DNA of 64,000 bases, taken from Stenotrophomonas maltophilia. Its GTDB lineage: Bacteria; Pseudomonadota; Gammaproteobacteria; Xanthomonadales; Xanthomonadaceae. The translations under genes and the position numbers were made by a program. The stretch lies in contig NZ_CP154630.1 in assembly GCF_039555535.1 (NCBI RefSeq), positions 2,369,001 through 2,433,000 on the forward strand, written 5' to 3'. This document shows positions 17,474-25,609 of the stretch, piece by piece; position 1 is the first letter of the stretch, and every line of letters starts with the position of its first letter. The notes beneath the pieces are model-generated. The model made no database searches and was not told where the DNA came from. It worked only from the letters and a program-made list of their open reading frames with translations.

Positions 17474-18925
17474 TCAACGGTTGGGCGTCGTAGGCGAGGT
17501 GGCGCCCAGCTCAGCACGACGCGCCGTTTTCACGCCAGCGGCATACCAGCAAACCGACGTCCCCGGCTTGCTGTCGACAAACATCATCCATGGGGCTGAC
17601 ACGCACAGCTCGGCCTGATCCTCGCTCACCTTCACCTCGCATGCCCCCTTGTAGGGGCACACATTGGCTGCGATGGAGCTGGTCGGCGCCATAGTCCCGT
17701 CATCGCCATGATGCAGACTATTGAAATGAAACGCCGATTGAAGTGCAGCCAGCCCTGAAACTTGGTACTCATCGTTGGCAACGTGGCCTGGGCCAATCCA
17801 ATCGATCGTCAGTTCTGCTTCCCCGTCCTCTTTTGCCTTCGGTTTCTCCTGAAGCACCATCGCGTCAACCAGATTGCCTACTACCCGCCTGAAACCTTCG
17901 ACATCGCGTGGCTTCTCGATCAATAGGCGTTCCGGGGCAAGCAGGCGCCGCCGGCAGAAGCTTGCGCGATCGACAAGCTGCAGATAGGCGGAAAGTCCCG
18001 CCGCTATCATTGGATCAGCTGCGGTGGTTGACATAACTTCCCCCAGCTTTTCGATGACGGCCTTCGATTCCTCCAATCCCTCTTCGATGATGGGGGCAAG
18101 CACTTCTTCGGCAGGCCGCTCGGATTGGCGAACTGCCTCGCAGGCCCTCTGCAACGTAATACCAACCGCACGATGACCCAGAGCGGCGTTGCCGATCAAA
18201 ATCCGCTCGAGCACTGAAGTTTCGCGACCGACCCAGGCATCGATGAGCTCACCATAGGCACGGTACGGATAGAGAGGTACATGTGCGTCAAGCTGGTGCG
18301 GGAGCTCTTTGCCCTGCAGACGCCGTATCTCGCGATCCACTGCATAGGCGACACCCTCTGTAACAAAGCTATAGGCAATCTCCATCTCGTCCGTGACTAC
18401 CGTCCCGTCAGATCGTATTCCGCGAGCGACAACGGCGAGCCGTTCAACCTCGATGATGGCCGAGTCAGCAGGCTGAATACGCCGCGGCGGGTCGAACTCC
18501 AGTCGTCCAATGATTGTGCCAAAGGCAATTTTCTTCTGGCCGCGAAGCTCCTGCATGCAACGAAGGATGCCGATCAACCGGCCGCGATTGGGCTCGTCCA
18601 ATGCTTCAAGGCCGAGGAAATGGCCACTTTGATTCGTGCCGGAGGCAGCATAACGGAGGAGGATGAGATGGGACAGCAGATAGAGCTGGCCCGCTGTCGT
18701 TCCGATGCTGTGCAGGTAGTGCACATATTCATGCGCATGCGTGGAGATCGCACGAGGTCCTGAGTCGTCATGTTCTGGCTCGAGATCGGCGAAACTGTTT
18801 GCACGAATGTGCAGCACCGACGGCAGAAATCGACCAAAGATGCTGTTATCCGCGCAGCCTAGGTAAGGCGGTGCTCCCTCCGAAACCTCTCCCTGTCGCG
18901 TCACGTCGCTTTCCGTATGAATCAC
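17474..18925 (-). CDS. Uncharacterised protein with HEXXH metallopeptidase-like motif
   Basis: About 483 residues with no recognised family name. HAHEYVHYLHSIG contains an HEXXH zinc motif (about residues 65-69 from this start). TEGVAYAVDREIRRL, about 125 residues later, could provide the glutamate third ligand as in gluzincin-type peptidases. The C-terminus has four cysteines in CPYKGACEVKV, ELCVSAP and SVCWYA. GTG 18925 is preferred because AGGGG stands 8 bases upstream; TTG 18991 is also in frame. It is the first gene of a pair with the HEPN gene. A protease coupled to a HEPN effector is an inference. Confidence 0.6.
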   Translation of the reverse strand: MIHTESDVTRQGEVSEGAPPYLGCADNSIFGRFLPSVLHIRANSFADLEPEHDDSGPRAISTHAHEYVHYLHSIGTTAGQLYLLSHLILLRYAASGTNQSGHFLGLEALDEPNRGRLIGILRCMQELRGQKKIAFGTIIGRLEFDPPRRIQPADSAIIEVERLAVVARGIRSDGTVVTDEMEIAYSFVTEGVAYAVDREIRRLQGKELPHQLDAHVPLYPYRAYGELIDAWVGRETSVLERILIGNAALGHRAVGITLQRACEAVRQSERPAEEVLAPIIEEGLEESKAVIEKLGEVMSTTAADPMIAAGLSAYLQLVDRASFCRRRLLAPERLLIEKPRDVEGFRRVVGNLVDAMVLQEKPKAKEDGEAELTIDWIGPGHVANDEYQVSGLAALQSAFHFNSLHHGDDGTMAPTSSIAANVCPYKGACEVKVSEDQAELCVSAPWMMFVDSKPGTSVCWYAAGVKTARRAELGATSPTTPNR

Positions 18926-19245
18926 TTCTATTTCCCCTGTTGTTCGCGGTTGACGGATCGACAATTGATCGGTAGATCGATGTCTTACCAATGTTCCCTA
19001 TACACATTCTAGGAGCAACGAAGGGCACATGGTATCCGGCGCAGGTGCCGCTGCGCTCGCGGGCTTACGCCCCGCGCCTCGTAGAGTCGCGGCCATAGGC
19101 AGATACTGGTAGGGGAGGGGATTAGGAAGATTTATCGGGGGTAGGGAAGGGAGCTTGCGGCCCGCCAGCGGAGTACAGTTTGGCTAGCGTGCCCTTTCCG
19201 GTAAATTTGAAGGATTGGCGGCAGGGATAAGGGAGGCCGTCAACG
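18926..19245. other. Gap with a weak GTAG repeat, no gene
   Basis: This stretch holds the likely promoter region of the HEXXH gene and a degenerate GTAG-headed repeat at 19081 (GTAGAGTCGCGGCCATAGG). No coding frame with support was seen. Confidence 0.4.
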
Positions 19246-19572
19246 CTACTCAAAGGTCTCATCACGTCTGCGGCTATTCTCGGCAAGCATCTTCTCCCAA
19301 CTATCAATCCGTGAATTAATTCGCCTGACTTCGCTCTCTTGAGTCTGACGATCGGGCGTTCCAGGCTGGGTGGGGAAGGACGCGAGCGCGGGCGCGGGCC
19401 TTGCGACCGCAGGGAGTGAGGCCGGCGCCGGCGTCCGCGTCAGTGGCGGGCAGGGCACGTCTACCGCGAACGGAAGCACGCTGGTGCGCGTCGGTGATCG
19501 CCCCATGGGAACATTCCCAGAATCGAAGCCGTACCCGGCCAGCTTCTGATGTGACAAGAAGTCGTGACGCAT
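19246..19572 (-). CDS. Hypothetical Pro/Ala-rich protein (doubtful)
   Basis: A possible 108-residue protein (MRHDFLSHQKLAGYGFDSGN...) with a Pro/Ala-rich middle and a charged helical end (VRRINSRIDSWEKMLAENSRRRDE). No family is recognised and no good ribosome binding site precedes ATG 19572. It diverges from the secreted protein at 19623 with only 50 bp between starts. The charged helix at the end argues for a real protein; the composition of the middle argues against. Confidence 0.35.
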   Translation of the reverse strand: MRHDFLSHQKLAGYGFDSGNVPMGRSPTRTSVLPFAVDVPCPPLTRTPAPASLPAVARPAPALASFPTQPGTPDRQTQESEVRRINSRIDSWEKMLAENSRRRDETFE

Positions 19573-19622
19573 CACGCGTGCCGCTGGATTCAAGTAGGAT
19601 TGCCCTCGAATCTGGAGGGAAT

Positions 19623-20051
19623 ATGGATATTCGACTTGGGGTCGTTTGCTTGCTATTCGCGGCCACTGGTGCCGCGTCGGCACAGCAGATTCACTCTGCA
19701 AAGGGGCCAGCGCCGAAGCCGCTTCCAGCTGCACCGCGGCCCGCGCACAACTCCATGGCAGCAGGCACGACGCCATTCAACTGCGACCAGTACCGCTGGC
19801 CGAATCATCCGCATCCGGGAATGAAGCCCCTCTGCGAAGGGCTCGAGGCCGATGTGCTGCAAGGCGAGTCCAGGCAGGCCGGGCGACCCAAGCCATCTAC
19901 TGAGGTTGTTGCACTGCCTGCAATGGGCACGGATGCGGCGAAGCGCTCGGGAATGGCCTGTATTGGGGGGCAGGCGATGCGCAGGCTGCCGAACGGCTGG
20001 GAACAGATTATGTCGCGAACGGGCGGCTGGCTTCGCTGTAGAGAACGATAA
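19623..20051 (+). CDS. Hypothetical secreted protein
   Basis: A 142-residue protein with a clear signal peptide (MDIRLGVVCLLFAATGAASA, cleavage before QQIHS). The mature part has three spread cysteines and a Pro-rich first third. The end, RLPNGWEQIMSRTGGWLRCRER, resembles small periplasmic proteins of unknown function. GGAGGGA precedes ATG 19623. It is probably exported by Sec to the periplasm. No reaction can be assigned. Confidence 0.6.
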   Translation: MDIRLGVVCLLFAATGAASAQQIHSAKGPAPKPLPAAPRPAHNSMAAGTTPFNCDQYRWPNHPHPGMKPLCEGLEADVLQGESRQAGRPKPSTEVVALPAMGTDAAKRSGMACIGGQAMRRLPNGWEQIMSRTGGWLRCRER

Positions 20052-20072
20052 CCCCTCTCATTTGACCGAGCG

Positions 20073-21302
20073 CTAATCCTTGGAATCGGGAACCTGCAGC
20101 CACGATCCGCGTCTACGGCTGATCATTCGCTCTAGAACCATCGAGGAAATATTCTCTTCGTCAATCCGCATGGCTGCGGCTGATGCCGGCGCAGACGATA
20201 TTCGCTCTACTTTCTCCAGCAGCTTCTTCGACGCGTCATCATCTAGCACGGGGGCAGGCATTGAATTGTGCTGCTTGGGCGGACTCAAGTGGCGCCGATA
20301 GAGTTCAGATGTTAGTCCGCCATCAATGGGCGCGACATCTAGAGCCATAAGACCCCGCATTCGTTGATCGCTAGACAACGAACTCTTTAAGCTGGCGCCA
20401 TTCGCCCCCAGATCTGCCTTCAGGTCGATGCCCCATACAAACTCTTGATTCTTCCTCATAAAAAGAGGTGCGCATTCTCGATGAAGCCTGTCTGATGATA
20501 CAAACAGCATGCAGAAGGGTAGGTAGTAGAGATACGCAACGTCATTTATGTTCGAAGCACGATCTGCCGATATCTTCCCAGTAGCCAAGGCAATTTCAAA
20601 AAATACGTCAATACTCAGGACGAATGCCGCGTACGGCGCAAAGCTCGCCAACGCACGCTGCCCCGTTGCGTGCCACCTCCGCCACACGTGCGGAACTATC
20701 GTCTGACTGAGGTTAAATTTCTCGATCGCCAAGGACAATTGAGCTGCCTCGGGCAAGGATAAGATCACAGAGTCAGCGGCATTCTTTGCATCCGCCAAAC
20801 TCTTCACCTTTGAGAAATCAATTCCATAGGCGAGCGCTCGCTTAGCCACCTCTTTCAGATCAGTCCTGCCCAGTTGGGCACGCCACACCCTCGCGTACTC
20901 TCGCTCCGCAGCTTCAAAATTGGAATCCTGCCAACGCTGCATCGCCTGGGCCTCCGGCGACGGTTTGTAGCGAACACTGTGTTCAGCATTGATAGAAACA
21001 GGGATAGGGCCGGGGGGGATGATCTGCCCGGTCATGGCTACCTTTGCACCCAGCAAGTTTTGGCTAACCAAGGTTCCATGGTAGACGTTGAGCGTCCCAT
21101 GCATCTCCGGTGTACGGAACGCAATTGATCCGACCACTTGCTCTGCCGTTCGACCTTTCTTCATTTCTTTTCCCAAGTCTGCCAGCGTCTCGACAAAGAA
21201 GATCGGGCAGATAACCGACAGAAAGAAGTGATCAAAAAGCACGGCTTCATCCACGTTCAAGCCGTGGAGGAATGATTTGTCGAACAGAGCAATAGGGCCC
21301 AT
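20073..21302 (-). CDS. Uncharacterised protein with PIN-like N-terminal pattern
   Basis: A 409-residue protein. The start, MGPIALFDKSFLHGL, places an Asp (D8) after a short hydrophobic strand as in PIN nucleases. It is followed by FVETLADLGKEM and, much later, YLPFCMLFVSSDRLHREC, where an Asp follows a strand as in the last PIN acidic site. This is suggestive only; the overall length and the large central insert are unusual. The C-terminal 80 residues are charged. Base composition is lower in GC than flanking genes. It stands alone, convergent with the secreted-protein gene, in the variable region beside the dif-like site. Confidence 0.5.
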   Translation of the reverse strand: MGPIALFDKSFLHGLNVDEAVLFDHFFLSVICPIFFVETLADLGKEMKKGRTAEQVVGSIAFRTPEMHGTLNVYHGTLVSQNLLGAKVAMTGQIIPPGPIPVSINAEHSVRYKPSPEAQAMQRWQDSNFEAAEREYARVWRAQLGRTDLKEVAKRALAYGIDFSKVKSLADAKNAADSVILSLPEAAQLSLAIEKFNLSQTIVPHVWRRWHATGQRALASFAPYAAFVLSIDVFFEIALATGKISADRASNINDVAYLYYLPFCMLFVSSDRLHRECAPLFMRKNQEFVWGIDLKADLGANGASLKSSLSSDQRMRGLMALDVAPIDGGLTSELYRRHLSPPKQHNSMPAPVLDDDASKKLLEKVERISSAPASAAAMRIDEENISSMVLERMISRRRGSWLQVPDSKD

Positions 21303-21464
21303 TTTTGCGATCCATGCCGCGCCGTAGGCGCACTTGCACGCAATTCTAGCCCGCCATGGGGTGTAGGGGCGGAGCCCCTACGGTCAACGCCTCATCCGCG
21401 CTGGCGGGGCTTCGGCCCACGACTCATGTAGACCACATTGGACGTCTCGGCGCCGGGGCCGGGA

Positions 21465-21752
21465 TCACGCACGCCGGACCGTCGTTCTCGGCGAATTCTG
21501 AGCGCTTCGGCTAGGTAGATGACGCTGGATTTCGCCGTGGCCGAAGCTTTTTCGTGCAGCTGGTCTCCGGGGAGCCGCCTCAGCCATCATCAGTCGCCAT
21601 TCCCGCGCAATGTTGCAGGTCAGGGACCACCAGGTCATGTCGCATGGCTCTAGCTGATGACCTTCGGGGGTGAACATGTGCCCAGCTTGGAATCCGAAAC
21701 CGGCCCAAGGGCCGGTTAGGTCGATGCGATCATGGGGATCGATCTTGCTCAT
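21465..21752 (-). CDS. Small phage-type protein (DUF3653-like)
   Basis: A 95-residue protein. The segment DRIDLTGPWAGFGFQAGHMF followed by TPEGHQLEPCDM recalls the LTGPWAGW...G...L..PDG motif of DUF3653 proteins, which are common in filamentous phages and cryptic prophages of Xanthomonadaceae. It lies about 110 bp from a dif-like site, the normal integration target of such phages. No other inovirus gene is visible, so it is probably a prophage remnant. Confidence 0.45.
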   Translation of the reverse strand: MSKIDPHDRIDLTGPWAGFGFQAGHMFTPEGHQLEPCDMTWWSLTCNIAREWRLMMAEAAPRRPAARKSFGHGEIQRHLPSRSAQNSPRTTVRRA

Positions 21753-21860
21753 GCTGCAATCTCATCCTTGTCGGGGGAGCCAGCAGGGAGGCAAGAGCCA
21801 AGCCAGAGCCTCAGCCATTGCCATGCAGAGCCAACGAAGGCTGCGGCCGCCCGATACGAT

Positions 21861-21888
21861 ATTTCGCATAATGTATATTATGTTACAC
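21861..21888 (+). other. dif: dif-like XerCD recombination site
   Basis: Layout is 11-6-11: XerC arm ATTTCGCATAA (21861-21871), central TGTATA (21872-21877), XerD arm TTATGTTACAC (21878-21888). From position 5 to 24 it equals the E. coli dif sequence. Only the outer XerC bases and the last XerD bases differ (ACAC where dif has AAAT). It can be the chromosome dimer resolution site or a dif-derived junction left by an XerCD-using filamentous phage; the altered XerD end and the nearby phage-type gene favour the second. Confidence 0.7.
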
Positions 21889-21998
21889 ACAACGGGGGAC
21901 TGCCATGCTTCCTGCCTCAGCCTCGACACCTGCTGTTGAGCGCTGCGAATTTGGGGCAGCTTGCGCGGCAACTTGTAGCAATTGATGCGCTGAGCTAC

Positions 21999-22100
21999 GT
22001 GCAGTCCCAATGACTCGCTGTGATCTTGGTGCATCACCAATGGTGCGTCGCGAATCTGTTGCATCTCCAATGATGTTGCCAAGGCGTTGCAGCCACGCGC
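21999..22100. repeat. Array of 30-bp-spaced degenerate motifs
   Basis: Motifs beginning GTGCAGTCCCAATG, GTGCATCACCAATGG, TTGCATCTCCAATG and TTGCAGCC start at 21999, 22029, 22059 and 22087, that is 30, 30 and 28 bp apart. The region 21889-22274 has no supported gene. The three-helical-turn spacing suggests phased binding sites. Related motifs occur at 57854-57980. Confidence 0.45.
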
Positions 22101-22274
22101 TTTCGAGAGCATCTAATTTGGGAGACGGCTATGACCGTCGGCTTCATTTCTGAGCTAGCTCAGCGGCTTGGACCCTCCAATTTTGAAGAGTCCAAGCGAA
22201 CAATTCACTTGCTGGCTCCGGTGTCGCGGTCCCCGAGCCCCAACCACGTCAGAACCCCTTGGACTTCGGCGGTG

Positions 22275-22559
22275 TCAGTCAAGGCGCTGACTGATCCATT
22301 CCCATGTCGCCTTGCTGAGGTAGCCTTGGTACTCGCCACGGACAAGCTGGGATACAAAAATCCCGTCATTCTTATCGAGCTTCTGTTGAAGATCGGCAGA
22401 TAGATCGTGAGCGCTCATATCCCCGGACACCCAGCGGACCGACTCCAGATCAGGATCTGCTACGTTCTGGTAGCGCTCCAGGTGCTTGAGGAACGCAGTC
22501 CTCTTTGCGTCGTAGTTGGCTTCTCGGTTCAAATTCCAGGTGACAACATAGACGGCCAT
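22275..22559 (-). CDS. SinR/Cas2-like small protein
   Basis: A 94-residue protein. MAVYVVTWNLNREANYDAKR, FLKHLERY and ESVRWVSGDMSAHDL resemble the ferredoxin-like small proteins that databases list as SinR family or Cas2-like, found outside CRISPR loci. No CRISPR array or other cas gene is nearby. The start is well supported (AAGGA about 7 bases before ATG 22559). It is divergent from the recombinase remnant at 22683, with a strong palindrome in the shared upstream region. Function unknown; a toxin or nucleic-acid role is only possible. Confidence 0.55.
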   Translation of the reverse strand: MAVYVVTWNLNREANYDAKRTAFLKHLERYQNVADPDLESVRWVSGDMSAHDLSADLQQKLDKNDGIFVSQLVRGEYQGYLSKATWEWISQRLD

Positions 22560-22621
22560 TTCGATCCTTCGAGACTGACACCGAACGTGTCTCCGTGATC
22601 TTAGTAAGTGCGACATATACG

Positions 22622-22648
22622 GTTCCGATAAGATATATTTATCGGAAC
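22622..22648. repeat. 27-bp palindrome, candidate recombinase core site or operator
   Basis: Perfect 10-bp arms GTTCCGATAA (22622-22631) and TTATCGGAAC (22639-22648) around GATATAT. It lies 35 bp upstream of the tyrosine recombinase remnant and between divergent genes. This is where TnpS-type recombinases of Tn4651-like transposons have their resolution core, so it may be that site. Confidence 0.55.
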
Positions 22649-22682
22649 TCAGGCTATTTTTAATCCCTACTTTCAACCACTT

Positions 22683-23081
22683 ATGAGCGACCTTCTTCCA
22701 GCTCTGACCACCGCGGCTCCTGCCAATCCGACTGTGGCGCAGCTCTCGCAGTCCTCGGCGGACGCGGTGCGCGAAGTCTTCGCCGAAGCGGCCTCGGCCA
22801 ACACCACGCGCAGTTACGCCACCGCCTTGCGCTACTGGGCGGCCTGGTACCAAGGCCGCTACGGAGCGGTCATCGCCATGCCGGTCGACGCGTCTTGCGT
22901 GATCCAGTTCATCATCGATCATCTGGCCCGGCGCTCAGGCGATGCCCTGACCTGGGAGCTGCCGCCGACACTGGATGCGCTTTTGGTGGAAGGCAAATTC
23001 AAGCAGCGCCAAGGACCGCTCAAGCTGTCGACCATGAGGGTCGGCAGGGAATCATTACGTACAGGGCCAAAAGCTGCCTAA
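22683..23081 (+). pseudogene. Truncated tyrosine recombinase (TnpS/integrase type)
   Basis: Only the N-terminal SAM-like DNA-binding domain remains. It includes ANTTRSYATALRYWAAWYQGRYG, PVDASCVIQFIIDHLARR and LKLSTMRV. After about residue 115 the frame leaves homology and stops, and the catalytic R-H-R-Y domain is missing. The neighbouring TnpA scrap belongs to a Tn3-family clade that uses a tyrosine recombinase for resolution, so this is probably the resolvase of the same dead transposon. ATG 22683 is the natural start. Confidence 0.65.
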
Positions 23082-23132
23082 GCGACTGAATTTCAAGGTT
23101 GATTGCTCGTCTCTCGGGCAGGCTCTCCCCAT

Positions 23133-23402
23133 CTATGGGGTCTGTTCAAGCACCTTGGCTGTGTAGCTCAGCGGCGCCACTTCCCTTTCAAGATCCAGGT
23201 GGTAATCGCCGAAGCGATTGATGTGGCTGGTCCGATAAGGCGACAGGCCGGCCAGGATCTCGGGCGTCAGTTCAATCCCCTCCTTCCTCATCTCGGCCAA
23301 GGTCCGGCTCATGCCTTCCACGTTGTGGAGGATGATCATGTTGGCCACCAGCTGGCTGTACTTGATGATTTGGTGCTGCCGGTGCTCTATCGTTGGCTGC
23401 AT
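23133..23402 (-). pseudogene. Tn3-family transposase, C-terminal fragment
   Basis: The last roughly 85 residues of a TnpA of the Tn4651-like clade are recognisable: EHRQHQIIKYSQLVANMI, then LTPEILAGLSPYRTSHINRFG and DYHLDLEREV. The catalytic DDE part is absent. The fragment ends abruptly near 23402. With the recombinase remnant and the palindrome at 22622 it marks a decayed transposon. The transposon end itself was not identified. Confidence 0.7.
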
Positions 23403-23446
23403 CGCGACCGAGCTCCCCGCGCCGGTAGCACTGCTTTGGAGTCCCC

Positions 23447-23722
23447 ATGAACGAGCTCAACCTGGAACAGGTCCGTGCGGCGATGTTTACCGACCCGGGC
23501 GTGAAAGCGGTGGACGACCTGCGCCTGGTCGCCGGTGAGCATGGCCGTGCGATCGCGGCCACCATCACCGTCGCTGCGCCCTCGGTCGACCTGGACCTGG
23601 TGCATGCTGTGATTGCCCAGGTCCTGGCCGATCAATTCGGCATCGATCAGATCATGCTGTGTTTCAACGACCCGGGCCCGGTACCGCCGCCGCCCACCGC
23701 GGTGCCGTTAAAGAAGATGTGA
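23447..23722 (+). pseudogene. Cation diffusion facilitator, C-terminal fragment
   Basis: A 91-residue frame matches the cytoplasmic C-terminal domain of CDF metal exporters: LEQVRAAMFTDPGVKAVDDL, GRAIAATITV and VIAQVLADQFGIDQIMLCF. All transmembrane helices are missing, so it cannot transport. It probably is a scrap of czcD-like cargo of the decayed Tn3-family element. It could be translated from ATG 23447 as a soluble domain, but no binding site is evident. Confidence 0.55.
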
Positions 23723-24097
23723 TCGCAGCCCCTGGCTCTATGCGTCTGCGCTGGCAGGCGCATAGAGCTGATGACCCGGCAACGCGCACGCGCCGGCATA
23801 CACAAAGGCCACGCTTTGCCGCACGCACGTCAGCTATTACCGCGAGCCTAAGCTGCGCCCCAAGCGAATCTGCGATGAGGCGTCCCATGGGCAGCACGGT
23901 ACACGAAACAGCAAGTAGCGATGCTCGGGTTCGCTTGTACGCACTCAACGCGTCTGCGAGCCCGAGAGCTGCTTCAACCCAATCGCGGAAAACAAGGTGT
24001 GTCACGAAAGTATCCCGTTTTTCAGAAGATTCGCACTCTCCGCCCATGCCGACGGGCGCCAACGAACTACGGCGTCTGCAGCCATGCCGGACCTTAC
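23723..24097. other. Gap without a supported gene
   Basis: Short frames on both strands have no family features and skewed composition. The stretch lies between the transposon wreck and the beta-CASP gene and is probably decayed mobile DNA. Confidence 0.4.
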
Positions 24098-25498
24098 TCA
24101 GCCCGGGTCGAGATCAATGTGCTGTAAGTACTCGGGGATGCATGCAGACCAATGCAGCTGCCGCTCAATGGCTAACCTCTGAGCGTCGGCAGCGTCTGGC
24201 TCTCCGTGTGTGATGAAAACCCGCCGCGGAGTCGTCTGTGCCGTGCGCAGCCAGCTTAGAAGTTCATCGGCGTCGGCGTGGGCAGAAGCTGCTTCCACCT
24301 GTACCACCTCGGCACGTATCGGCACGTCCTGACCATAGATTCGCAGTAACTTGTCACCGCGCACCAATGCCGCCCCGCGCGTTCCCCCTGCCTGGAAGCC
24401 TGGCAAAAGGATCATGTTGCGACAATCCGGGCCAAAGGCGATGAGATGATGAAGAATGCGTCCCCCGGTCAGCATTCCACTACCCGCGACGATGATCATA
24501 GGGCCTTGCCGAAGGTTGAGAGCCTTGGATTCCTCGATGCTATTGACGAGCCGGGTTGCCGCGTGCAACCGCTCCAGTGCGGCGTCATCCAGCAGATGTT
24601 CGTTTCTGTATTTCCCATAGAGCAAGGTGACGTCCTTTGCCATGGGGCTGTTCAAGTAGATCGGGGCGCGCGGAATCCGCCCTTCCGCCTGCAGGGTGGC
24701 GATCACGTGCAACAAGAGCTGGGCGCGCCCCACCGCGAACGCCGGTATCATCACCACTCCACCCCGCCCGAGGGTGCGCCGGATCGGCTCGATAAGCAGG
24801 TCCGTCAAAGACGTCGTCGGATGGCGCCGATTGCCGTATGTCGATTCGACCACGACCCAATCCGATGCCGGCAGCGCCCAGGGAGGGCGCATCACCGGAT
24901 CGTTCGAACGACCGACATCACCACTGAACGTGATGCGCCTGCCCCGATGGATCAGCGATACCGATGCGGCGCCAAGGATGTGTCCCTGTTTGCGAAACGT
25001 AGCCGTTACGCCAGGCACCGGTTCAAAGGGATCGGAAAAGTAGACGACGCGCATTAGATCCAGGCACCGTTGCGCATCCTCCTCGGTGTAGAGCGGCTCG
25101 GCCGGATGGTGTTTCGAGCTGCCACGCTGATTGGCGTGGCGCGCCTCCTCCTCCAGCAGGCGCGCGGCGTCGGGGAGAAGTGTCCTGCATAGATCCCGGG
25201 TGGCCGGTGTGCACCACACGGATCCATGGAATCCCTGCTTCATCAGTCGTGGCAGATATCCGCTGTGATCCAGGTGCGCGTGGGTGAGCACCACCGCATC
25301 AATGGATGCGGGATCCACCGGAAACGGTAGCCAGTTCCGCAATCGCAGCGGTTTGTATCCCTGGAAGAGCCCGCAATCCACCATGACGCGGGCGCCACCG
25401 GCCTCTATCAGGTAGCGTGAGCCGGTGACAGTATCCGTGCCGCCCAGGAACGAGACACTGAGGCGGGTTGCATCGTGAGGCGGATTGTTCACGTACAT
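24098..25498 (-). CDS. Beta-CASP metallo-beta-lactamase family RNase-like protein
   Basis: A 466-residue protein of the CPSF/RNA-processing branch. The metallo-beta-lactamase motif HAHLDH is at residues 73-78, and the domain continues through GHILGAASV and FSGDVGRSNDP. The beta-CASP domain has WVVVESTYGNRRH and PMIIVAGSGMLTGGRILHHL. The C-terminal RNA-specificity domain includes VEAASAHADADELLSWL and VFITHGEPDAA. Bacterial homologues occur in anaerobically induced stress clusters with universal stress proteins, as here (25610). It should be a cytoplasmic zinc-dependent ribonuclease, but its target is unknown. Confidence 0.88.
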   Translation of the reverse strand: MYVNNPPHDATRLSVSFLGGTDTVTGSRYLIEAGGARVMVDCGLFQGYKPLRLRNWLPFPVDPASIDAVVLTHAHLDHSGYLPRLMKQGFHGSVWCTPATRDLCRTLLPDAARLLEEEARHANQRGSSKHHPAEPLYTEEDAQRCLDLMRVVYFSDPFEPVPGVTATFRKQGHILGAASVSLIHRGRRITFSGDVGRSNDPVMRPPWALPASDWVVVESTYGNRRHPTTSLTDLLIEPIRRTLGRGGVVMIPAFAVGRAQLLLHVIATLQAEGRIPRAPIYLNSPMAKDVTLLYGKYRNEHLLDDAALERLHAATRLVNSIEESKALNLRQGPMIIVAGSGMLTGGRILHHLIAFGPDCRNMILLPGFQAGGTRGAALVRGDKLLRIYGQDVPIRAEVVQVEAASAHADADELLSWLRTAQTTPRRVFITHGEPDAADAQRLAIERQLHWSACIPEYLQHIDLDPG

Positions 25499-25609
25499 GG
25501 ATCACCTGGGAGGGCGTTGGATCAGCCGTGCGGCAGGCCAAGCCGGCGTTGCTCGGCAGCCGATGCCCGGTACGGGAGAACTGGGTGGCCAGCGGGCTTC
25601 ACGCCGATC

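Noticed and set aside
21999..22100. Possible CRISPR array
   Set aside because: The period is 30 bp in total with no separate spacer, the units are degenerate, and no cas genes are present apart from a Cas2-like orphan.
21762..22112. A 116-codon minus-strand frame
   Set aside because: It runs through the dif-like site and the phased array, and has no start site or family features.
23659..24213. Overlapping frames of 130-180 codons on both strands
   Set aside because: Neither has domain similarity; composition looks like decayed mobile DNA.
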